A stretch of 64,000 nucleotides of DNA from JASGIT01 sp047601665 (GTDB lineage Bacteria > Pseudomonadota > Gammaproteobacteria > Burkholderiales > Burkholderiaceae_C), in contig JASGIT010000001.1 in the NCBI GenBank assembly GCA_047601665.1, positions 2,852,001 to 2,916,000 of the forward strand. Reading direction: 5' to 3'. Positions 57,116 to 64,000 of the stretch are shown piece after piece; the first letter of the stretch is position 1; the number at the start of each line of letters is the position of its first letter. A program made the translations under genes and the position numbers. The notes under the pieces are model-generated. The model was not told the DNA's origin. It searched no databases and was given only the letters and a program-made list of their open reading frames with translations.

Positions 57116-57886
57116 ATGAAACACATCGACCTCAACAGCGACCTGGGCGAGAGCCTGGGCGCGTGGCGCATGGGGGATGACGCGGCCATGCTGGGCATCG
57201 TCACCAGCGCCAACGTGGCCTGCGGCTTCCACGCGGGCGACGCGGCGGGCATCCTGGCCACGCTCAAGGCCGCCAAGGAGCGCGGCGTGGCCGTGGGCGC
57301 GCACGTGGCCTACCCCGACCTCGCGGGCTTTGGCCGCCGCAACATGGATGTCGCCAGCGCCGATCTGGTGGCCGACGTGATCTACCAGATCGGTGCGCTG
57401 CAAGGGCTGGCGGCGGCGGCAGGCACCCAGGTGCGCTACGTCAAGCCGCATGGCGCGCTCTACAACACCATCGCGCACGACGAGCGGCAGGCGCGCGATG
57501 TGATCGCGGCCATCCGCGCCATCGACCCCACGCTGGCGCTGGTGGCGCTGGCCGGCGCACCCCTGGTGCGCTGGGCCGAGGACGCGGGCCTGCGCGTGGT
57601 GGCCGAAGCCTTTGCCGACCGCGCCTACACGCCGCAGGGCACGCTGGTGTCGCGGCGCGAAAAGGGCAGCGTGCTGCACGACCCCGCCGTGGTGGCGCAG
57701 CGCATGTTGCGGCTGGTGCACGAGGGCGTGGTGGAGGCCATCGACGGCAGCCTGGCCAAGGTGCGCGCCGAGTCCATCTGCGTGCATGGCGACAGCCCCG
57801 GCGCGGTGGCCATGGCCGCCGAGGTACGCCGCGCCTTGGAACAGGCGGGCGTGGCATTGCAACCCTTCACGGAGACAGCCGCATGA
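57116..57886 (+). CDS. pxpA: 5-oxoprolinase subunit A (LamB/YcsF family)
   Basis: 256-residue PxpA. DLNSDLGESLGAWRMGDDAAML at the N-terminus and GFHAGDAAGI, AHVAYPDLAGFGRR, VKPHGALYN are diagnostic. With PxpB and PxpC it makes the ATP-dependent 5-oxoprolinase that turns 5-oxoproline into glutamate. Stop overlaps the DUF1445 start by four bases (ATGA). Confidence 0.94.
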   Translation: MKHIDLNSDLGESLGAWRMGDDAAMLGIVTSANVACGFHAGDAAGILATLKAAKERGVAVGAHVAYPDLAGFGRRNMDVASADLVADVIYQIGALQGLAAAAGTQVRYVKPHGALYNTIAHDERQARDVIAAIRAIDPTLALVALAGAPLVRWAEDAGLRVVAEAFADRAYTPQGTLVSRREKGSVLHDPAVVAQRMLRLVHEGVVEAIDGSLAKVRAESICVHGDSPGAVAMAAEVRRALEQAGVALQPFTETAA

Positions 57887-58689
57887 ACCCGATAGCCCGG
57901 AAACACCACGAAGCCATCGCCGCCGCCCGCACCGCGCGCGCCGCCTACCGCGCGGGCAAGGTGGAGCCCACCGCCGGCATCGCCCCCGGCATGACGCAGG
58001 CCAACATGATCGCGCTGCCGCGCGACTGGGCCTGGGACTTCCTGCTCTACGCCCAGCGCAACCCCAAGCCCTGCCCGGTGCTCGACGTGATCGAGGCCGG
58101 CGCGCACCACACCACGCTGGCCGAAGGCGCGGACGTGCGCACCGACATCCCGCTGTACCGCGTCTGGCGCAACGGCCAGCTGGCCGAGGAAGTGAGCGAC
58201 GCCACCGCGCTGTGGGCCGAACACCCCGACCTTGTCACCTTCCTGATCGGCTGCAGCTTCACCTTCGAGACGCCGCTGCAGGAGGCGGGCATCGAGGTGC
58301 GCCACATCGCCGACGGCAGCAACGTGCCCATGTACCGCAGCAACCGGCAGTGCCGCCCCGCGGGCCGCCTGCACGGCGAAATGGTGGTGTCCATGCGCCC
58401 CATCCCGGCGCACCGCGTGGCCGATGCGGTGTCCATCTCGGGCCGCTTTCCGTCCGTGCACGGCGCGCCGGTGCACGTGGGCGACCCGGCGGCGCTGGGC
58501 ATCGCGGACATCGGCCGGCCGGACTTTGGCGACCCGGTGCGCATCGAGCCCGGCGAGGTGCCGGTGTTCTGGGCCTGCGGCGTCACGCCCCAGGCGGCGG
58601 TGATGGCCTCGGGCGTGCCCTTTGCCGTGACGCACGCGCCGGGCTACATGTTCATCACCGATGTGCCCGACAGCACCTACCACGTCTAA
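57883..58689 (+). CDS. DUF1445 protein, D-glutamate-cyclase-like putative hydro-lyase
   Basis: 268-residue DUF1445 (YcsI) family protein. Conserved blocks are GMTQANMIALPRDWAWDFLLYAQRNPKPCPV, GCSFTFETPL, and GVTPQAAVM. The family includes the mitochondrial DGLUCY enzyme that turns D-glutamate to 5-oxo-D-proline, which would feed directly into the PxpABC step. Tightly coupled to pxpA upstream and 8 bp from pxpBC. The activity here is inferred from family and context. Confidence 0.85.
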   Translation: MNPIARKHHEAIAAARTARAAYRAGKVEPTAGIAPGMTQANMIALPRDWAWDFLLYAQRNPKPCPVLDVIEAGAHHTTLAEGADVRTDIPLYRVWRNGQLAEEVSDATALWAEHPDLVTFLIGCSFTFETPLQEAGIEVRHIADGSNVPMYRSNRQCRPAGRLHGEMVVSMRPIPAHRVADAVSISGRFPSVHGAPVHVGDPAALGIADIGRPDFGDPVRIEPGEVPVFWACGVTPQAAVMASGVPFAVTHAPGYMFITDVPDSTYHV

Positions 58690-58697
58690 AAACTACC

Positions 58698-60284
58698 ATG
58701 CGCTTTCTGCCCGTCAACCTGAACGCCGTGCTGGTCGAACTGGCCGACCTGGACCAGACGCTGGCGCTGCTCGCCTCGCTGCAGCGCCAGCCCGTGCCGG
58801 ACGTGCAGGAGATCGTGCCCGCCGCGCGCACCTTGCTCATCACCTACCGGCCCACGGCGCAAAGCATGGCGGGCCTGGTGCGCGCCATTGCGGGCCGCGA
58901 CCTGGGCGCGCGCGTGGAGCGCAGCAACACGCTGGTCGAAATCCCCGTGCGCTACGACGGCGAAGACCTGGCCGAAGTCGCGCAGATGCTCGGCACCACG
59001 CCCGCCGAGGTGGTGCGCCGCCATACCTCGGCGGAATACACGGCGGCCTTCACCGGCTTCGCGCCCGGCTTCGCCTACCTGAGCGGGGGCGACACGGGCT
59101 TGAACGTGCCCCGCCGCAGCACGCCGCGCACCCGCGTGCCCAAGGGCGCGGTGGCGCTGGCGGGCCTGTTCAGCGCCGTGTACCCGCAGAACAGCCCCGG
59201 GGGCTGGCAACTGATCGGCAGCACGGCGCTGGAGATGTGGGACCTGGGGCGCGAGGTGCCCGCGCTGCTGCAGCCGGGCTTTCGCGTGCGCTTTGTCGAT
59301 GATGCTATCACTTCGATAGCTGCCAGCGCTTGCCCCTCCAGCGCTGGAGGCCAAAAAGACCCTGAACCCGCTGGCGACGGCACCGCGCTCATCGTGCGCG
59401 CCACCGGCCTGCAGACCCTGTTTCAGGACCTGGGCCGCCACGGCCAGGCGGGGCAGGGCGTGTCGGCCTCGGGCGCGGTGGACCAGGCGGCCTGCCGCAC
59501 CGCCAACCGGCTGGCGGGCAACGCACCCGGCGCGGCCTGCCTCGAAACCGTGAACGGCGGCCTGCAACTGCAAAGCCGGGGCGACACGGTGGTGGCCGTG
59601 ACCGGGGCCGATGCGCCGCTGACCCTCACCACCGCCGCCGGCGCGCGCTGGCCCGTGCCGCGCTACCAGCCGCTGGCGCTGGCCGATGGTGACGTGCTGA
59701 CCATTGGCCAGCCCCAGGCGGGCACGCGCTGCTACGTGGCCGCGCGCGGCGGTTTTGCGGTGCAGCCCGTGCTGGGCAGCTGCAGCACCGATACCCTGGC
59801 CCGCGTGGGGCCGCCCGCGCTGGCCGTGGGCGACGTGCTGGCGCTGGGCGCCGCAACGGGCGTCGTCGGCATGGCGGAATTACCCCCCGATGGCCTGCCC
59901 GGCACCCATGAAGACGTGGTGCTCGACGTGGTGCTGGGCCCGCGCACCGACTGGTTCACGCCCGAGGCCGTGGCGCTGTTCGCGCGCCAGCGCTGGCAGG
60001 TCACGCCCCAGTCCAACCGCGTGGGCCTGCGCCTAGCGGGCGAGGTGCCGCTGGCCCGCGCCGTGGCGGGCGAACTGCAAAGCGAAGGCACGCCCACCGG
60101 CGCCATCCAGGTGCCGCCCAGCGGGCAGCCGGTGCTGTTCCTGGCCGACCACCCCTTGACCGGCGGCTACCCCGTCATCGGCAGCGTGGCCCTGCACCAC
60201 CTGGACCGGGCGGGGCAGATTCCCGTCGGCGCCTGGGTGCGCTTCAACCCCATCCAATCCTTTGAGCCTGTGGAGGCACCGTGA
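58698..60284 (+). CDS. pxpBC: Fused 5-oxoprolinase subunits B and C (KipI-KipA / AHS1-AHS2)
   Basis: 528-residue fusion. Residues 1-200 are PxpB/KipI (FTGFAPGFAYLSG, GWQLIGST), residues about 230-528 PxpC/KipA (GLQTLFQDLGRHG, GVSASGAVDQ, TDWFTPEAV, LADHPLTGGYPVIG). Normally two genes, sometimes fused. The join, residues 207-224 (IAASACPSSAGGQKDPEP), is coded by dispersed element copy 9 read in the frame that avoids its TAG. The two domains together equal the carboxyltransferase-like part of urea carboxylase. Confidence 0.9.
   Translation: MRFLPVNLNAVLVELADLDQTLALLASLQRQPVPDVQEIVPAARTLLITYRPTAQSMAGLVRAIAGRDLGARVERSNTLVEIPVRYDGEDLAEVAQMLGTTPAEVVRRHTSAEYTAAFTGFAPGFAYLSGGDTGLNVPRRSTPRTRVPKGAVALAGLFSAVYPQNSPGGWQLIGSTALEMWDLGREVPALLQPGFRVRFVDDAITSIAASACPSSAGGQKDPEPAGDGTALIVRATGLQTLFQDLGRHGQAGQGVSASGAVDQAACRTANRLAGNAPGAACLETVNGGLQLQSRGDTVVAVTGADAPLTLTTAAGARWPVPRYQPLALADGDVLTIGQPQAGTRCYVAARGGFAVQPVLGSCSTDTLARVGPPALAVGDVLALGAATGVVGMAELPPDGLPGTHEDVVLDVVLGPRTDWFTPEAVALFARQRWQVTPQSNRVGLRLAGEVPLARAVAGELQSEGTPTGAIQVPPSGQPVLFLADHPLTGGYPVIGSVALHHLDRAGQIPVGAWVRFNPIQSFEPVEAP
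59316..59366 (+). repeat. Dispersed ATAGCTGCC element, copy 9 (inside the pxpBC gene)
   Basis: ATAGCTGCCAGCGCTTG and GCGCTGGAGGCCAAAAAG, in frame within the pxpB-pxpC linker. It reads ATA-GCT, so no stop arises. The other copies near genes give a TAG or lie between genes. Confidence 0.93.
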
Positions 60285-60409
60285 AAAAAGTCCTGATCGC
60301 CAACCGTGGTGAAAACGGCCGCGTAGCGGACGTTTCACTACATCGCGGTGCCTGCGCAGCAGGCGACGGCGATTTCGCCCCCCTGTACTCGTTCAGTGCG
60401 AAAGGCTGA
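60281..60409 (+). pseudogene. Truncated duplicate of the biotin carboxylase start
   Basis: From the GTG at 60281 (overlapping the pxpBC stop, GTGA) 33 bases repeat, with two changes apart from the start codon, the first bases of the next gene (KKVLIANRGE), then the sequence diverges and ends at a stop at 60407. A 42-residue frame with no family match. It may be a leftover of a duplication; GGCGATTTCGCC at 60368-60379 matches the same region of the gene in reverse orientation. Confidence 0.6.
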
Positions 60410-60413
60410 AACC

Positions 60414-62138
60414 ATGAAAAAAGTACTGATAGCCAACCGTGGCGAAATCGCCGTCCGCATTGCCCGCGCCTGCGCCGACTACGGCGTGCAATCCGTCGCC
60501 GTCTATGCCGATGCCGACATCGACGCGCTGCACACGCGCCGCGCCGATGAAGCCTACGGCCTCGACGGCGACAAGCCCGTGGACACCTACCTGAACATCC
60601 CCAAGCTGCTGGCCATTGCGAAAAGAAGCGGTGCCGACGCCGTGCACCCCGGCTACGGCTTCCTGTCCGAAAACGCCGCCTTCGCCCAGGCCGTGATCGA
60701 CGCGGGCCTGACCTGGATCGGCCCCCGGCCCGGCACCATCACCCAGCTGGGCGACAAGGTGCAGGCGCGCAAGATCGCGCTGCAAGTGGGCGCGCCGCTG
60801 GTCGCAGGCACGAAAGACCCGGTGAACAGCGCCGCCGAAGTGCTGCAATTCGCCGAGACCAATGGCCTGCCCATCATCATCAAGGCCGCATTCGGCGGCG
60901 GCGGACGCGGCATGAAGATCGCGTGGCGCATAGACGAGGTGGCCGAGTTGTACGAGTCGGCCGTGCGCGAGGCCGTCACCGCCTTCGGGCGCGGCGAATG
61001 CTTCGTCGAACAGTTCCTCGACAAGCCGCGCCACATCGAGGCCCAGGTCATCGCCGACACGCATGGCCACGTGGTCGTGCTCGGCACGCGCGACTGCTCG
61101 CTGCAGCGCCGCAACCAGAAGCTGGTGGAAGAAGCGCCCGCGCCGTTCCTGAGCGACGCCCAGCGTGAACGCATCCACGCCGCTGCGCGCGACATCTGCG
61201 CGGCGGCGGGCTACGTCAGCGCGGGCACGGTGGAGTTCATGCTCTCGGGCAACGGCACCATCTCCTTCCTCGAAGTGAACACGCGCCTGCAGGTCGAGCA
61301 CACCGTGACCGAGGAAACCACCGGCATCGACCTGGTGATCGAACAACTGCGCGTGGCCGACGGCCTGCCGCTGTCCCTCACCGCAACCCCCGCGCCACGG
61401 GGCCATGCCTTCGAGTTCCGCATCAACGCCGAGGACGTGGGCCGGGGCTTCCTGCCCACGCCCGGCCCGGTCACGCGCTTCGACGCGCCCGGCGGCCCCG
61501 GCGTGCGCGTGGACTCGGGCGTGCAAAGCGGCTCGGTGGTGCCGGGCAGCTTCGATTCGATGATGGCGAAACTGATCGTCAGCGGCGCCACCCGCGAACA
61601 AGCGCTGGCACGGGCGCGGCGGGCGCTGGCGGAGTTCCAGATCGAAGGCGTGGCCTCGGTGCTGCCCTTTCACCGCGCGGTGCTGCGGCAGGACGACTTC
61701 GTGCGCGACTTCAAGGTGCACACGCGCTGGATCGAGACCGAATTCGCCAACACGCTGGCGGCTGCGGTGCGCGCCGAGCCCATGCCCGATCTGACCCTGG
61801 TGCGCTGCCCCATCGAAGTCGATGGCCGCCGCGCCACCCTGGGCCTGCCCGGTGTGCTGCTGCAAGCGCTCGCAGGGGTGAGCAGCGCGACCAGTGGTTC
61901 TCAGGCCGTTGCCGAAGCCGTGGACCCCGCTGCCGTCGCGGCCCCCATCGCGGGCAACCTGCACGCCTGGAAGGTGGCCGATGGCGACGTGGTGCAGGCG
62001 GGCGACGTGATCGCCGTGATGGAGGCGATGAAGATGGAGATGCAGGTGACGGCGCACCGGGCGGGGCGCATCACGCTGGTGGCGCAGGCGGGGAGCAGTC
62101 AGGCGGCGGGGGCGTGCATTGCGCGCATCGGGGAATGA
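60414..62138 (+). CDS. Biotin carboxylase with C-terminal biotinyl domain
   Basis: 574-residue protein like the alpha subunit of acyl-CoA carboxylases. ATP-grasp biotin carboxylase: GFGGGGRG-like AAFGGGGRGMKIA, EVNTRLQVEHTVTE. The C-terminal biotinyl domain has the attachment lysine in EAMKMEM. No carboxyltransferase subunit is in the window. Following fused PxpB-PxpC, it may with them form a split urea-carboxylase-like enzyme that carboxylates a lactam or amide, as urea carboxylase is BC, then AHS2-AHS1, then biotinyl. ATG at 60414. Confidence 0.9.
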   Translation: MKKVLIANRGEIAVRIARACADYGVQSVAVYADADIDALHTRRADEAYGLDGDKPVDTYLNIPKLLAIAKRSGADAVHPGYGFLSENAAFAQAVIDAGLTWIGPRPGTITQLGDKVQARKIALQVGAPLVAGTKDPVNSAAEVLQFAETNGLPIIIKAAFGGGGRGMKIAWRIDEVAELYESAVREAVTAFGRGECFVEQFLDKPRHIEAQVIADTHGHVVVLGTRDCSLQRRNQKLVEEAPAPFLSDAQRERIHAAARDICAAAGYVSAGTVEFMLSGNGTISFLEVNTRLQVEHTVTEETTGIDLVIEQLRVADGLPLSLTATPAPRGHAFEFRINAEDVGRGFLPTPGPVTRFDAPGGPGVRVDSGVQSGSVVPGSFDSMMAKLIVSGATREQALARARRALAEFQIEGVASVLPFHRAVLRQDDFVRDFKVHTRWIETEFANTLAAAVRAEPMPDLTLVRCPIEVDGRRATLGLPGVLLQALAGVSSATSGSQAVAEAVDPAAVAAPIAGNLHAWKVADGDVVQAGDVIAVMEAMKMEMQVTAHRAGRITLVAQAGSSQAAGACIARIGE

Positions 62139-62141
62139 GGC

Positions 62142-62516
62142 TCAGTGCCTGCCGAGCACATACGGAACCCGCACGCCGGGCTCGTTTTCCGGGAAGTCCT
62201 TGGTGTTGCGGGACACCAGCAAGAGTGAATGCACCTGGGCCGTCGCCCAGATGATGGCATCGGGCAAGCGGATGCGCCGGGCCTTGCGGATGGCCACGGC
62301 CCGCTCCGCCACGGCATCGTCCAGCGCCAGCACGTCGAACGACAGCAGCCACGCCCGCACGGCTGCTTCGTCCTCGGGGCCGGTACCCGCAAGCACTTCC
62401 ATCCAGGTGATGGCGCTGATCGCCTTGTAGCCATAGCGCGCCAGTTCCTGGTCTGCCGCGTCCACGCCGTTCAGGTAGTCGATCAGGACGTTGGTGTCGA
62501 AAAGCGCCTTCACCAT
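62142..62516 (-). CDS. vapC: VapC-type PIN-domain toxin
   Basis: 124-residue PIN ribonuclease. Acidic residues in KALFDTNVLIDYL (D), the central E of WMEVLAG, LPDAIIWATA (D) and NTKDF (D) fit the four-acid active site. Overlaps the antitoxin gene by seven bases. Cuts RNA when released by its antitoxin; targets unknown. ATG 62516. Confidence 0.88.
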   Translation of the reverse strand: MVKALFDTNVLIDYLNGVDAADQELARYGYKAISAITWMEVLAGTGPEDEAAVRAWLLSFDVLALDDAVAERAVAIRKARRIRLPDAIIWATAQVHSLLLVSRNTKDFPENEPGVRVPYVLGRH

Positions 62517-62728
62517 TCGGAGCGCATCGCTTCCTGGTATTCCAGGCCATCGGGCTGCCGGCCTTTCCACAAGCCGAACACGCTCTTTCCCGGTGCAGGC
62601 CTGCGCTGTGCCAGGTAGGTGTCGATCGCATCGCGGATGAGGGCGGCGCGCGGGCGGCCCTCCGCTTGCACCAGCGCCGCCAGCGCCTGCACTTGGGCTT
62701 CAGGGAGATCGACCAGGATGCGGCTCAT
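62510..62728 (-). CDS. vapB: VapB-type ribbon-helix-helix antitoxin
   Basis: 72-residue antitoxin. MSRILVDLPEAQVQALAALVQAEGRPRAALIRDAIDTYL is a ribbon-helix-helix; the C-terminal part (VFGLWKGRQPDGLEYQEAMRSEW) would bind the PIN toxin. It precedes and overlaps vapC, and lies 10 bp from a palindrome in its promoter region. Confidence 0.87.
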   Translation of the reverse strand: MSRILVDLPEAQVQALAALVQAEGRPRAALIRDAIDTYLAQRRPAPGKSVFGLWKGRQPDGLEYQEAMRSEW

Positions 62729-62738
62729 GGGGAGTCTG

Positions 62739-62770
62739 ATTGATATGTGATGTGTATATCGTATATCAAT
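62739..62770. promoter_or_regulatory. Inverted repeat in the vapBC promoter region
   Basis: ATTGATAT (62739-62746) and ATATCAAT (62763-62770) are perfect inverted arms 16 bases apart, with GTATATC repeated directly inside (62754-62760 and 62761-62767). AT-rich in a GC-rich setting; probable autoregulatory operator of the VapBC complex. Confidence 0.55.
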
Positions 62771-62869
62771 TCAGTCTTCGTGCGGCGCCGAAAGTCTTGC
62801 CGCCGTCCGGGCCGGCGGCGTAATAATGGCCCATGCCGCCTGCTTCCTGGGGGCCGTATCCAAGGAGCC

Positions 62870-63943
62870 ATGCCTCATTCCCGCGACATCCGCTTCGTCA
62901 CGGCCAGCGATGGTGTTCAGCTGGCGACCGCGCGCTACGGCGCGGGGCCGGTGCTCATCAAGGCGGCCACCTGGCTCACGCACGTCGAGCACGTGCTGCC
63001 CGGCTCGCACCAGGCCGCGCTGATCGACGAGTTCGCGCCCGGCCACACCTACGTGGAGTACGACACGCGCGGCTGCGGCCTCTCGCAGCGGCGGGTGGAC
63101 GACATTTCCTTCGAGGCCTGGGTGCGCGACCTGGAGGCGGTCGCCGACGCCTACGGCGGCCAGGCGCCGTTCACGCTGCTGGGCTTCACCTGCGCGGCGG
63201 GCATCGCCGTCGAGTACGCGGCTCGCCATCCCGAGCGGGTCAAGCAGCTGATCCTGTTCGGCGGCTTCGTCACCTCCTACCACAGCACCAGCTTTCCCGA
63301 CCCGGCCGTGCGCCGCGAGGGCGACCTGATGCTCGAACTGGCGGAACTGGGCTGGGGCAGCAGTTCGCCCGCGTTCCGCCAGGTGTTCGTGTCGCGCTTT
63401 TTGCCCGATGCCACGCCGGCGCAGTGGCATGCGTTCGACGAACTCCAGCGCAGCACGGCCACGCCCGACGTGACGGTGCGCTACCTGCGCGCGCTGTACG
63501 GCATGAACGTGAAAGCGGCCGCCGCGCGCGTGCGCTGCCCCACGCTGGTGCTGCACCCCCGGGGCGACCAGATGGTGCCCTTCGAGCAGGGGCGCCGCCT
63601 GGCCGCGCTCATTCCGGGCGCGCGCTTCGTTCCGCTGGATGGACGCAACCACGTGCCCTTCCCGCACGAGCCGGCCTGGAGCGCCTTCGTGCGCGAGACG
63701 CGCGCATTCCTGGGCAATGCGCCGGCCACGCCCGCCGACGTGCCCGCCCCGCTCACCCCGCGCCAATCCGAGGTGCTGCGCCGCATCGCCTTCGGCGAGT
63801 CGGACAAGCAGATCGCCGCCGCCCTGCGGCTGAGCCCCCGCACGGTGGAAATGCACGCCGCCCGCGCCCTGCAGGCCCTGGGCTGCCGCACCCGCGCCGA
63901 GGCCGTGCGCCGCGCCACCGAGCACCGCCTGCTGCAGGCCTGA
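62870..63943 (+). CDS. Alpha/beta-hydrolase fold fused to a LuxR-type DNA-binding domain
   Basis: 357-residue regulator. The first 280 residues are an alpha/beta-hydrolase fold: the usual nucleophile elbow (GxSxG) is GFTCA here (Thr at residue 107), while PRGDQMVPFEQG (Asp) and GRNHVPF (His) are kept. The C-terminal LuxR domain is PLTPRQSEVLRRIAFGESDKQIAAAL. The missing serine suggests a ligand sensor rather than an enzyme. AAGGAG lies before ATG 62870. Target genes unknown. Confidence 0.85.
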   Translation: MPHSRDIRFVTASDGVQLATARYGAGPVLIKAATWLTHVEHVLPGSHQAALIDEFAPGHTYVEYDTRGCGLSQRRVDDISFEAWVRDLEAVADAYGGQAPFTLLGFTCAAGIAVEYAARHPERVKQLILFGGFVTSYHSTSFPDPAVRREGDLMLELAELGWGSSSPAFRQVFVSRFLPDATPAQWHAFDELQRSTATPDVTVRYLRALYGMNVKAAAARVRCPTLVLHPRGDQMVPFEQGRRLAALIPGARFVPLDGRNHVPFPHEPAWSAFVRETRAFLGNAPATPADVPAPLTPRQSEVLRRIAFGESDKQIAAALRLSPRTVEMHAARALQALGCRTRAEAVRRATEHRLLQA

Positions 63944-64000
63944 CGGGGCTACCCCGGTAAGCGGCCGCACGGCCAGCGCCTTCTACCGTAGTTGGCCGAC

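Noticed and set aside
57612..60284. 890-codon frame joined upstream to PxpBC
   Set aside because: The first about 360 residues are Arg/Pro/Ala-rich shadow of pxpA and the DUF1445 gene; the real start is the ATG at 58698.

Overview
The window is a GC-rich (roughly 70% by eye) bacterial chromosome segment. Gene content, protein sequences and nine copies of a dispersed element beginning ATAGCTGCCAGCGCTTG point to a betaproteobacterium of the Comamonadaceae (Acidovorax-like); this assignment rests on recall of the family, not on a search. The segment is gene-dense, mostly metabolic and transport functions, with a few lower-GC insertions.

Layout. 1-3.2 kb: 3' end of fumC, a BaeSR-type two-component pair and a small secreted protein. 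3.3-7.2 kb: glycine betaine/proline transporter proVWX with a near-consensus promoter, a palindrome in the promoter spacer and a long leader. 7.2-13.7 kb: a UPF0114 membrane protein, acs, a LapA-like membrane protein, a threonine/serine dehydratase-like enzyme and metG. 13.7-15.7 kb: a low-GC restriction-modification-like island (HNH nuclease, HARE-HTH-like protein, D12-class adenine methylase). 15.8-18.7 kb: FtsX-like permease and truncated hemoglobin. 18.7-27.1 kb: a ten-gene RutR-like/sigma54 cluster (regulator, ferredoxin, flavodoxin-fold oxidoreductase, cytosine-deaminase-like amidohydrolase, RidA protein, creatininase-family amidase, three ABC-transporter genes, FAD oxidase) that looks like an uptake and breakdown route for an N-heterocycle. 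27.2-29 kb: DnaJ-like protein and a class I amidotransferase. 29-33.6 kb: MFS transporter, prolyl-tRNA-editing-like protein, aspartase/fumarase-family lyase and LysR regulator. 33.6-39.2 kb: Smr protein, trpS, M50 protease, SDR, acetyltransferase, chemoreceptor. 39.2-41.4 kb: lower-GC patch with S-formylglutathione hydrolase and a broken brnT/intact brnA pair beside tRNA-Ser(UGA).

41.4-48.4 kb holds the urease genes on the minus strand (ureA, ureJ, ureB, then ureC, a GNAT gene, ureE, ureF, ureG), interrupted between ureB and ureC by an oppositely oriented lipoprotein gene carrying 38 Ser-Pro repeats; no ureD is seen. A LuxR-type regulator faces away from ureA. 49.1-54.2 kb: amidase, DUF2848, MHS transporter, EthD-like protein and LysR regulator, an apparent catabolic operon. 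54.2-62.1 kb: DUF3334 protein, GntR regulator, then MFS transporter, pxpA, a DUF1445 (D-glutamate-cyclase-like) gene, a fused pxpB-pxpC and a biotin carboxylase with its own biotinyl domain: a 5-oxoproline/lactam pathway whose parts together match the domains of urea carboxylase. 62.1-64 kb: vapBC and an alpha/beta-hydrolase-LuxR fusion that lacks the usual nucleophile.

The main candidates for something new are the sigma54/RutR-like N-heterocycle cluster, the pxp plus biotin carboxylase cluster, the split urease operon, and a dispersed element that supplies stop codons, start codons and even an in-frame protein linker to its neighbours.
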